Shown piece after piece: positions 8,255-16,485 of a stretch of 33,445 nt of DNA. The stretch is from Kiritimatiellales bacterium (GTDB lineage Bacteria; Verrucomicrobiota; Kiritimatiellia; UBA8416; JAIOPI01). The stretch covers positions 1-33,445 of the forward strand of contig CAMFEP010000008.1 in the NCBI GenBank assembly GCA_945949405.1. Reading direction: 5' to 3'. The position numbers and the translations under genes are program-made. The first letter of the stretch is position 1. Each line of letters opens with the position of its first letter. Below the pieces are notes generated by a model, which had not been told where the DNA came from, did no database searches, and was given only the letters and a program-made list of their open reading frames with translations.

Positions 8255-8968
8255 GTGGAAACCGGAACTGATAGTGAGATTGGAAAGCTGCTTGCCTTGC
8301 AGGAACTGGATGTCCGCATCCGGCAGATTGAGCGCGAGCTCAAGGACATCCCAGAGCGAAAAAAGCTCGAAGAAGACCGGCTTGCGACTCACAAACAGGA
8401 TGCGACGAAGGCCGAGGACAATCAAAAGGGCCGCCAAGCTTCGATCAAGGAGTTGGAGCTGGAAGTTGAAAGCCGGCGGCAGAAAATACTCAAGATCCGC
8501 GGACAACAGGCGGAACTGAAGACCAACAAGGAATTTCAAGCTACCGAGAGCGAGATCAAATCCATCCAGGGTGAAATCAAGGGCCTTGAGGATAAAGAGC
8601 TCGAATTGATGTCCAACCTCGAGGAGGCGAATCGACAACTCGGGGATCGCAAGAAGTCCCTCGCGGACGAGGCCGCTGTCGTGCAGCGTGATGTCAGTGT
8701 CTGGGACGATCGTGCCGCCAGTCTGGAAAAGGAAGTGGCGGGACTGCGCGCGCAACGCCAGGACGTTGTGCCGCACATCCGGGAAACCGCTTGGTTGAAG
8801 TTGTACGAGCGTGTGTTTACCCGCAAAGACCGGGCGCTGGTGCCCATTGAGGCGGGAATCTGTGGCGGTTGTCACATGCAATTGCCGCCGTATGTGGTGC
8901 ATGACGTGAAAAAGCAGGGTACCTTGGTGACCTGCAATTATTGCGGGCGCCTTTTGTTTGAAAAATAA
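8255..8968 (+). CDS. C4-type zinc ribbon coiled-coil protein (DUF164/CT398-like)
   Basis: Long coiled coil, then CGGCHMQLPPY...CNYCGRLLFEK. GGGAGG ribosome-binding site places a GTG start at 8255. Confidence 0.88.
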   Translation: METGTDSEIGKLLALQELDVRIRQIERELKDIPERKKLEEDRLATHKQDATKAEDNQKGRQASIKELELEVESRRQKILKIRGQQAELKTNKEFQATESEIKSIQGEIKGLEDKELELMSNLEEANRQLGDRKKSLADEAAVVQRDVSVWDDRAASLEKEVAGLRAQRQDVVPHIRETAWLKLYERVFTRKDRALVPIEAGICGGCHMQLPPYVVHDVKKQGTLVTCNYCGRLLFEK

Positions 8969-8973
8969 TTTAC

Positions 8974-9351
8974 GGCGGGGGCGATCAGTCGCCCCGTGAC
9001 CTTCGGGTTGCGGGGAGGAAAGTCCGGACTCCACAGGGCGGGATGCCACGCTTATGCGTGGGACTCTTTGGTGAAGCGAAGAGGACGGAAAGTGCCACAG
9101 AGAATATACCGCCACGCGGCTTTCGGGCCGCGGGGTAAGGGTGAAAAGGTGGTGTAAGAGACCACCGGGTCGCACCGTAAGGGGCGGCCGCATGGCAAAC
9201 CCCATTCGGAGCAAGATCAAATAGGAAACCGGAGGCGGCCCGCCTCGCGCGGAGTGGCTTTACGGCTGCTCTGTAATGGTTTCGGGTTGATCGCGTAGAT
9301 GAATGACTGATCCCGCTTGCGGGAAACAGAATCCGGCTTATGTCCCCCGCC
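8974..9351 (+). ncRNA. rnpB: RNase P RNA (bacterial class A)
   Basis: GAGGAAAGTCCGGACTCC, GGTAAGGGTGAAAAGGTGGTGTAAGAGACCACCG, AGATGAATGACTG, ACAGAATCCGGCTTA. P1 pairs GGCGGGGG (8974-8981) with CCCCCGCC (9344-9351). Confidence 0.97.
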
Positions 9352-10230
9352 GTTTCTTTTCGTATTTGGACTATTCGTGCCGCCTGGGCGCTGCTTGCCG
9401 CCACGATGCTGTTCGCCGCCCTCTTGGGATACCGGACGCATATTTTTCTGGCGTCCACACCGCTACCAAACAGCTCCACTCCTGCCAGCGCGCCGGAGGC
9501 GGACACCACGGTGCACCTGCAAAAATTGGATTGGAGTTTATTTCGCGGCAGGGTGGGGGGCTCCGCGGGCGGGGAGAATGCCCTGACGCAGCGCTTTCGT
9601 CTCGCGGGCACGTTCTTTGAATTCACCGCGATGGGCAGCAACACCAGGCTTGCCATCATGGACGACGCACTGAAAGGACAGCAATTATTGTTACGGGAGC
9701 GCGACCTCATTGATGATGTTCTCGTGGTTCAAATTCTTCGTGATCGGGTGTTGTTGCGGGAGGGCACTGGTCAGGAAGCGGAACTTTTTATGGATTTTTC
9801 GGGTGATGTGGACGCGCCGGATGAAGCGACGTCGACAAATGCACCCACCGGTCCCAGCGCACAGTATGGCGGCAGCCGGGTGGGGGACACGCGCTGGACC
9901 TTTGATCGTGGCACCCTACTCCGCTATTATCAGGATTTGCGAGATCAACCGGAACGCTTGGTTCTGCTCTTCGACTCCCTGAAACCCGTATACACCTCCG
10001 ATCGACGCATCAGCGGCTACCAACTTGGGATTGAGGGCGAAAAGGAGTTTTTTGATGCTGTGGGGCTGCAGCAAGGTGATGTCGTACGCCGGGTCAACAA
10101 TGTGGACATGACGGACCGCCGGCGTGCTGAATTCTTCATCAGCCAGTTCGTGCGCAACGAAGCCACGGCTTTCATGCTGGATATCGAGCGGGGCGGAAGC
10201 ACCAACAAATTGATCTACGAGGTCCGCTGA
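9340..10230 (+). CDS. GspC-like protein (N-terminal TM, HR domain, C-terminal PDZ)
   Basis: N-terminal TM helix; HR-like LAGTFFEFTAMGSNTRLAIMDD...VLLREGTGQEAELFM; PDZ GYQLGIEGEKEFFDAVGLQQGDVVRRVNNVDMTD. Start uncertain because it overlaps rnpB P1. Confidence 0.75.
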   Translation: MSPAVSFRIWTIRAAWALLAATMLFAALLGYRTHIFLASTPLPNSSTPASAPEADTTVHLQKLDWSLFRGRVGGSAGGENALTQRFRLAGTFFEFTAMGSNTRLAIMDDALKGQQLLLRERDLIDDVLVVQILRDRVLLREGTGQEAELFMDFSGDVDAPDEATSTNAPTGPSAQYGGSRVGDTRWTFDRGTLLRYYQDLRDQPERLVLLFDSLKPVYTSDRRISGYQLGIEGEKEFFDAVGLQQGDVVRRVNNVDMTDRRRAEFFISQFVRNEATAFMLDIERGGSTNKLIYEVR

Positions 10231-10289
10231 ATTTTTAAAATTACAGCCAAATCCCTGGATCATACACCAATAAGTAGACATAATATATA

Positions 10290-10406
10290 TTATGCGACGT
10301 TATGCAGAATCCAATACCCGGACTGCATGAATCCAACGTAGTAAAGTCCGTCAGGGCTGTCTGAGTTTTCAACGAGCTGGTAGGCGGTGCTGGTGGATTC
10401 AAACAC
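10290..10406 (-). CDS. Candidate 38-aa micro-ORF downstream of lepB
   Basis: GTG start with AGGAG about 8 nt upstream: VFESTSTAYQLVENSDSPDGLYYVGFMQSGYWILHNVA*. Starts 24 nt after the lepB stop. Confidence 0.4.
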   Translation of the reverse strand: MFESTSTAYQLVENSDSPDGLYYVGFMQSGYWILHNVA

Positions 10407-10430
10407 CAGTCAGACTCCTGACCTCTGAAT

Positions 10431-11534
10431 CTATTGCGGCACACCCCACCGCCTCGAAAATGGCCAATAGACGAATGCAGCAGGCCCCACCAGGTTTTTT
10501 CGCGGGACGTATCCCCAGTATCGGCCATCGCGGCTGTTTTGCGTGTTGTCGCCCAAGGCAAAGAACTGATCTGGGCCAAGCGTGATGGAGTCCGTTGTCC
10601 GGCGCATCGCCCAGGCCTGCGGCTCGCCGTCCGTGCGAATGTCAACGAGCTGATAGCCCGCAAATCCGGTATCGCGACGTTGGATCCGATCAATCCCCTC
10701 GGGTTCATGCACGGGAACGCCATCAATCAGCAGTTCAGGCGGTATGATCGAGACTCGCTCCCCCGGCAATCCCACCATGCGCTTGATGTAATGCGTCTTG
10801 TCCGGCAACGTGGGAATATTATCGGTATTGAATACGGTGATCTGCCCGCGGCGCGGTGGAAATAAATTCCAGCGCACGCGGTCGACAAATACATGATCGC
10901 CCGCCACGCGTACGCCCCGCCAGAGTACGGATCCCTTCGGCAAAAATTCGTTGGGCACGATGCGCGGGCCCGCCTGGGCCGGGATTCGGTACCGCTTGTT
11001 GCCCACGATGATGGACAAATGCCCGCTGGATATGTCCGCGGCATCCATGGTCGGAATTGCGTAACCCGCCTGGCTGGTTTTCACGTCCATATACCACTCC
11101 CCCAGGACCAGCCACTTGGCGATCTTGAACGGAAAGCGATCCATGAGCGTGGCCCCATCCCGGGCTTCGTATTGAATGCCATGCAGCGTTGGTTGCATAG
11201 ATCCGGTGGGAATCTTGAACGGCTGGATGAAGTAGGTTCGGCAGGCCATGGCCACGCCGACGGCGACCGCAAGAATCTCAAGATTTTCACGCAAGCCGGG
11301 AAAGCGACGCCGCGGGGCATTACGACCCAGCCAGGTCTGCACCTCTTCCGCCGCCTCGGTGATGGCATCCCCCGGCCCCTCCCCCAGCGCGTGCGCCAGA
11401 GCCGCTTCGCGCATGCGCAATGCGGCAAGATCCGTGGCGGCCATCAGGTCCTCACGCATGCGCCGGTAGTGCCGGACATGGCGCAATATCTCACGCGCAT
11501 GCTCATGCACATTGTCTTTCCGCCAGAATCCCAT
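10431..11534 (-). CDS. lepB: Signal peptidase I with a long N-terminal cytoplasmic extension
   Basis: IPTGSMQPTL (Ser), HYIKRMVGLPGE (Lys), FALGDNTQNSRDGRYWGYV. ATG at 11534 preferred over the upstream TTG. Confidence 0.93.
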   Translation of the reverse strand: MGFWRKDNVHEHAREILRHVRHYRRMREDLMAATDLAALRMREAALAHALGEGPGDAITEAAEEVQTWLGRNAPRRRFPGLRENLEILAVAVGVAMACRTYFIQPFKIPTGSMQPTLHGIQYEARDGATLMDRFPFKIAKWLVLGEWYMDVKTSQAGYAIPTMDAADISSGHLSIIVGNKRYRIPAQAGPRIVPNEFLPKGSVLWRGVRVAGDHVFVDRVRWNLFPPRRGQITVFNTDNIPTLPDKTHYIKRMVGLPGERVSIIPPELLIDGVPVHEPEGIDRIQRRDTGFAGYQLVDIRTDGEPQAWAMRRTTDSITLGPDQFFALGDNTQNSRDGRYWGYVPRKNLVGPAAFVYWPFSRRWGVPQ

Positions 11535-11556
11535 GGTTTTCCCCAATACAGCGAGC

Positions 11557-13359
11557 TCACTTCGTTTTCAACACCGCGACGAAGGCCTTTTGTGGAACGT
11601 TCACGCTGCCAAATTGTTTCATGCGCTTTTTGCCTTCCTTCTGCTTCTCCAGCAGCTTGCGTTTGCGCGACACGTCGCCGCCATAGAGTTTGGCCGTCAC
11701 GTCTTTGCGGAAGGCGCGGATGGTTTCGCGGGCGATAATGCTGCCGCCCAATGCGGCCTGCACCGGGATCGTAAACATGTGAGGAGGGATGACATCCTTG
11801 AGCGCCGCGCAAATCTGGCGCCCGCGGCTCTCGGCCTTGCTGCGGTGGACGAGGCAGGCAAAGGCATCCACCGGATCGCTATTGAGCAGGATGTCGAGCT
11901 TGACGATGTCGCTGATCTGATAGCCTGCAAGTTCGTAATCCATGGAGGCATATCCGCGGCTGATACTCTTCAGTGAGTCGTGAAACTCCACCAGAATCTC
12001 ATTGAGGGGCATGACGCTGCTCAACATCACCCGTCGGCCATCGAGGGTCTCGGTGCGGTCCACGGCCCCGCGGCGGTCCATGACCAGCTTGAGGATGTCG
12101 CCAATCTGCTCATTCAGGCAAATGATATAGGCCCGGATCATTGGTTCTTCGATGTGATCAATGCGGGAAATATCTGGGAGTTTGAGCGGGTTATCGATCT
12201 CTAGATTGGTGCCATCGCGCAGAAAAACCTTATAGACCACGGACGGATGTGTATTAATGATGTCGATGTTGAACTCACGCTGCAAGCGCTCCTGCATGAT
12301 TTCCATGTGCAGTAGGCCGAGAAAGCCACATCGAAAGCCAAACCCCAGTGCGGCGGAAGATTCCGTGTGATAGGTGAACGCGGAATCGTTGAGGCTCAAT
12401 TTCTCGATGCTGTCACGGAATTTTTCAAAATCGGCGCTATCCACCGGGTAGATACCACTGAAGACCATCGGGCGGACTTCACGAAAACCGGGCAGCGGAA
12501 TCGTGGCCGGCCGGCGCTTCACCGTCACCGTGTCCCCGATCTGGACGTCGGACGCCTTCTTGAGCGTGCCGATGATATAGCCCACCTGCCCCGTTCCTAG
12601 TTCATCCACCGGCGTTTGCTTGGGTGAAAAAACGCCGACTTCCTGGATTTCGGTTTCCTTGCCTCCCGCCATTAGGCGCACCACATCGCCGGCACGGATG
12701 TATCCATCCATCACACGCAGGTAGGCGACGACCCCGCGAAACGCATCGAACACCGAATCAAACACAAGCGCGCGGGTCTGGCCAGGTTCTCCCAGCGGCG
12801 TGGGCGGCGGAATACGCTTCACCACCGCTTCCATGAGCGCATCGATGCCGAGCCCGCTTTTGGCGCTCACGAGCATGGCATCGTGAGCGTCGATGCCAAG
12901 CACGTCCTCGATCTGTTTGCGGACTTCTTCAACGTTGGCACTGGGTAAATCGACCTTGTTGATCACCGGGATGATGGTCAGTCCGCGTTCCACCGCCAGG
13001 TAGGAGTTCGCCACGGTTTGCGCCTCAACGCCCTGGGCCGCGTCGACGACGAGCAGCGCACCCTCACAGGCGGACATGCTGCGCGAAACTTCATAGCTGA
13101 AATCGACGTGCCCTGGCGTGTCGATAAGGTTGAGCGTATAGGCGATGCCGTCGGCGGCCATGTATTGCATGGTCACGGGATGCGATTTGATCGTGATACC
13201 GCGTTCGCGCTCCAAATCCATGGCATCGAGAACCTGGTCGCGAAACACGCGCTGCGCGATGGTATTGGTCAGCAGCAGCATGCGGTCGGCCAGCGTCGAT
13301 TTGCCGTGGTCGATGTGGGCAATGATGCAAAAATTGCGGGTGTGTGTGAGCGTGCTCAT
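11557..13359 (-). CDS. lepA: Elongation factor 4 (LepA)
   Basis: MSTLTHTRNFCIIAHIDHGKSTLADRML; DTPGHVDFSYEVSRS; NKVDLP. Start at 13359 rather than the track start at 13578. Confidence 0.98.
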   Translation of the reverse strand: MSTLTHTRNFCIIAHIDHGKSTLADRMLLLTNTIAQRVFRDQVLDAMDLERERGITIKSHPVTMQYMAADGIAYTLNLIDTPGHVDFSYEVSRSMSACEGALLVVDAAQGVEAQTVANSYLAVERGLTIIPVINKVDLPSANVEEVRKQIEDVLGIDAHDAMLVSAKSGLGIDALMEAVVKRIPPPTPLGEPGQTRALVFDSVFDAFRGVVAYLRVMDGYIRAGDVVRLMAGGKETEIQEVGVFSPKQTPVDELGTGQVGYIIGTLKKASDVQIGDTVTVKRRPATIPLPGFREVRPMVFSGIYPVDSADFEKFRDSIEKLSLNDSAFTYHTESSAALGFGFRCGFLGLLHMEIMQERLQREFNIDIINTHPSVVYKVFLRDGTNLEIDNPLKLPDISRIDHIEEPMIRAYIICLNEQIGDILKLVMDRRGAVDRTETLDGRRVMLSSVMPLNEILVEFHDSLKSISRGYASMDYELAGYQISDIVKLDILLNSDPVDAFACLVHRSKAESRGRQICAALKDVIPPHMFTIPVQAALGGSIIARETIRAFRKDVTAKLYGGDVSRKRKLLEKQKEGKKRMKQFGSVNVPQKAFVAVLKTK

Positions 13360-13375
13360 GTCAATCCCATGCCGG

Positions 13376-14047
13376 TCACGCCAGCACCGCCAGCGCGTCG
13401 CGGCGCATGCGCAGCACAGCCGCCGCCATGTCGGTCGCCTTATACAGCGCGGTCCCCGCCACCAGCGCATTGGCGCCCTGTGCAGCGCACTGGGGGGCCG
13501 TGACTTGATCGACGCCACCATCCACCAAAATATTCCGCTCCGGGAGGAGGCTTTGTCGGAGCGCCTCGCGCACTTCACGAATTTTCGGCAGTATTTGCGG
13601 CATAAAAGGCTGGCCGCCGTAGCCGGGGGCGACGGTCATCACCAGAACCTCGTCCACCAGATCCAACACCGGGAAAATGCGCGCTGCCGGGGTGCCTGGA
13701 TTCAAGGTGATGCCGGGCTTTATGCCCAAATTTCGAATTTGGCGCAGCGTGGCGGGCACGTCGCAATCGGCTTCGATGTGAATCAGGATGGAATTGGCTC
13801 CCGCCTCGGCAAAAGCACGCACATAGCGGTCGGGGTGGATCAGCATCAAATGCACACTCAAGGGGATTTTGATACAGCGCCGTGCCATGGCTACCACGGC
13901 AGGTCCCATGCTGATGTTCGGCACGAAAACGCCATCCATGATGTCCAGATGCAGCGCATCGGCGCCGGCGGATTCCGCCCGGCGTGCTGCAGCTTCGAGG
14001 TTACCCATGTCCGCCGCAAGCAAGGAAGGGAGAATCAGCACGTTCAT
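13376..14047 (-). CDS. rpe: Ribulose-phosphate 3-epimerase
   Basis: LPSLLAADMGNL, LHLDIMDGVFVPNISMGP, VMTVAPGYGGQPFM, VDGGVDQ. Confidence 0.97.
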   Translation of the reverse strand: MNVLILPSLLAADMGNLEAAARRAESAGADALHLDIMDGVFVPNISMGPAVVAMARRCIKIPLSVHLMLIHPDRYVRAFAEAGANSILIHIEADCDVPATLRQIRNLGIKPGITLNPGTPAARIFPVLDLVDEVLVMTVAPGYGGQPFMPQILPKIREVREALRQSLLPERNILVDGGVDQVTAPQCAAQGANALVAGTALYKATDMAAAVLRMRRDALAVLA

Positions 14048-14820
14048 TGGGCATTGATGATGCCAGATCGATACCAGACCTTCCAGAGAAAAAGCCCGCA
14101 GGCAGGCGCAGTGGGTACGCGCGCCGTGCGCAGACGCGATGCCAGAATGTCGCGCGCCGTCTCCGGGGGCACCGCCCCCTCCCCCACCCTGATCAGGAAC
14201 CCCGCGAGACTCCGCACCATCTTGTAGAGGAACCCCTCGCCACGCGCCACGATGGTGATCTCTTTCCCGCGGCGTGTGACCCTCAACGCCGTGACCGAGC
14301 GCACGGTGCTTTCGACCTCGCGATTGGGATTAGCCGAAAACGCGGCGAAATCGTGCCGCCCTTCCAACATCGCCGCTGCGGCGCGCATGGTCAGTACATC
14401 GAGCGGTGCGCGGACATGGGCGCGATAATGGCGCAGGAAGGGCGGTAGGACATCCCCATTCCAAATGAAATAGCGGTATTCCTTGCCAACGGCACTGCGT
14501 CGCGCATGGAAATTCGCGGCCGCGCGGGTAAGCCCAAGTACGCGAATATCTGCTGGCAAAACGGCGTTCAAACTCACGGCCAGGCGGGGTGTGGGTCGCT
14601 GGGTCGTCAGATCAAAGTGCGCCACCTGGCCACGTGCGTGGACGCCTTGATCCGTGCGCCCGCTGCCATGCAGGCGCGGTCGTTCGCCGCACACGGTGGC
14701 AATAGCCTTTTCGACCACTTCCTGAATGCTCGTGGCGTTGGGTTGCAGCTGCCAACCGGCGTAGGCCGTTCCGTCGTACGCGAGGCGCAGTTTGTAGCGA
14801 TGCGTCGTGGCGGTGGTCAT
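14044..14820 (-). CDS. truA: tRNA pseudouridine(38-40) synthase TruA
   Basis: LRLAYDGTAYAGWQLQPN, GSGRTDQGVHARGQVAHF, YRYFIWNGDVLPPF. Confidence 0.97.
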   Translation of the reverse strand: MTTATTHRYKLRLAYDGTAYAGWQLQPNATSIQEVVEKAIATVCGERPRLHGSGRTDQGVHARGQVAHFDLTTQRPTPRLAVSLNAVLPADIRVLGLTRAAANFHARRSAVGKEYRYFIWNGDVLPPFLRHYRAHVRAPLDVLTMRAAAAMLEGRHDFAAFSANPNREVESTVRSVTALRVTRRGKEITIVARGEGFLYKMVRSLAGFLIRVGEGAVPPETARDILASRLRTARVPTAPACGLFLWKVWYRSGIINAQ

Positions 14821-15248
14821 GGCTTGGGCACGTCTCCACCGCGGGCATCGAGCCAGCCTTGCAAGATCTGCTGGGCGGCGAGCTTATCCCGCACGGCCTT
14901 GCGCTTTTGCCGGCTGACATCCGCCTCGATGAGCATTTCCTCCACGCTCCACGTGGTCAACCGCTCGTCCCATGTTTCCACCGGTAATCCGGAACCGTCG
15001 GCGATCGCCGTCACGAAACGCGCGACCTCCTCGGCCATGGGGCCGCGCGTGCCATCCATGTTCAGGGGCATCCCCACCACGACCCGTGCTGCGGCTTCAT
15101 GCCGGCAGCGCTTCACCACCTGGCTCACGGCATCCCGCTCATCACGAACTTGCAGGACGTCGAGCGGAAAGGAGAGGCCATCCGCGTCGTCGCTCACGGC
15201 GAGACCGACACGCCGGCGACCATAGTCAATGCCCAAGATGCGCGCCAT
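14817..15248 (-). CDS. ruvX: Holliday junction resolvase-like RuvX/YqgF
   Basis: MARILGIDYGRRRVGLAVSD, VVGMPLNMDGTRG, WDERLTTW. Confidence 0.95.
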   Translation of the reverse strand: MARILGIDYGRRRVGLAVSDDADGLSFPLDVLQVRDERDAVSQVVKRCRHEAAARVVVGMPLNMDGTRGPMAEEVARFVTAIADGSGLPVETWDERLTTWSVEEMLIEADVSRQKRKAVRDKLAAQQILQGWLDARGGDVPKP

Positions 15249-15272
15249 GTACGATCCCCATCGCGGACATCA

Positions 15273-16358
15273 CTACAACAGATGCTTGTATTCGGGATTT
15301 CCCGCCAGCAGCGTAACAAGTTTCTTCACGTCCTGGGCCCGATCCTTGGGGCAGATCAGAGTGGCACCCTCGGATTGCACGACCACGAGGTCATGCACGC
15401 CCAGCAGCGCCGTCAATCGGTGATTGGAAACGACCACATTTCCCGATGCATCTACCTGCTCGCAGGCTCCAATGCGTACATTTCCCTCGGCATCCTTCGC
15501 AAAGTGATTGGCGAGAGCCGGCCAAGATCCCACGTCATCCCAGGCAAACGTCCCACGCGCCATGACGATGTTGCGCGCATGCTCCATGATGGCGTAATCC
15601 ACCGAGATTTTTTCAAGGGGGCCATACTCACCCGCCAAGGCTTCATAAAACCCGGATTTTCCTGCGTGTGGAATCAGCCGCTCCACCATGGCCGCCAGTG
15701 GCGGACGGAACGCCGTGAGCGCCCGCTCGAAGGCCGCAACGGACCAGATGAACATGCCCGCATTCCAAAAATAATTTCCCGCCGCGAGATATTTTTCCGC
15801 CGTCGCCAGATTGGGTTTTTCAACAAACTTGCGGGCCTGATGAAACGTAACCCCCGACAATTCCTGATGCACATCGCCGGCATCGACATAGCCGTAGGCC
15901 GTACTGGGATTCGCCGGTTGAATGCCGATCGTGACCAGCACGTCCTCCCGCAAGGCCAGGGCAAAACTTTGTCGCAAAGTGTTTTGGAAAATGTCCAGAT
16001 CACCCATGATATGGTCCGCGGTCAGAATTGCGAAGGCAGCCTTGGGATCGTGAGCCTTGACCAGCGCAAGCCCCAGCGCGCAGGCTGCGGCGGTATCGCG
16101 TCCCACGGGTTCGCCGATGATGTTCTGCGCGGGCAGCATGGGCGCGGCGTCACGCGTAACCTCCACCAAATCCGCGCTGGTGATCACGAACACGCGTTCG
16201 GGCGGCAACAAACCCTTCAAGCGATCCACGGCCATTGCAAGCAGCGTGCGGCCCCCAAAAAGCGACAGCACCTGCTTCGGTGTGCGCGAGGTGCTCAAGG
16301 GCCAGAAGCGCTCACCCTTTCCACCGGCCAGAATAACGGCGTAACAATTATTTTCCAT
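15273..16358 (-). CDS. manC: Mannose-1-phosphate guanylyltransferase
   Basis: YAVILAGGKGERFWPLSTSRTPKQ nucleotidyltransferase signature; FVEKPNLATAEKYLAAGNYFWNAGMF. Confidence 0.93.
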   Translation of the reverse strand: MENNCYAVILAGGKGERFWPLSTSRTPKQVLSLFGGRTLLAMAVDRLKGLLPPERVFVITSADLVEVTRDAAPMLPAQNIIGEPVGRDTAAACALGLALVKAHDPKAAFAILTADHIMGDLDIFQNTLRQSFALALREDVLVTIGIQPANPSTAYGYVDAGDVHQELSGVTFHQARKFVEKPNLATAEKYLAAGNYFWNAGMFIWSVAAFERALTAFRPPLAAMVERLIPHAGKSGFYEALAGEYGPLEKISVDYAIMEHARNIVMARGTFAWDDVGSWPALANHFAKDAEGNVRIGACEQVDASGNVVVSNHRLTALLGVHDLVVVQSEGATLICPKDRAQDVKKLVTLLAGNPEYKHLL

Positions 16359-16415
16359 GCGGTTCCTCTTCCCTGATTGGATACTGACTTGTGGCGGGGA
16401 CATCAAGCCCGCTTG

Positions 16416-16444
16416 TTGACCCGTCAGGCAACGGAGCGTATCAT
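16416..16444 (+). promoter_or_regulatory. Promoter of the beta-helix protein gene
   Basis: TTGACC, 17-nt spacer, TATCAT. Confidence 0.55.
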
Positions 16445-16468
16445 ACTAACCGTGTTGCTGTAGTATGA
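16441..16468. promoter_or_regulatory. Perfect 8-bp inverted repeat between promoter and ribosome-binding site
   Basis: TCATACTA-12 nt-TAGTATGA; overlaps the -10 element. Confidence 0.5.
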
Positions 16469-16485
16469 ATAAATGGAGCAATCCC

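Noticed and set aside
7706-9220. 504-aa minus-strand ORF spanning ribE, the zinc-ribbon gene and rnpB
   Set aside because: It crosses a structural RNA and two coding genes in antisense; no domain.
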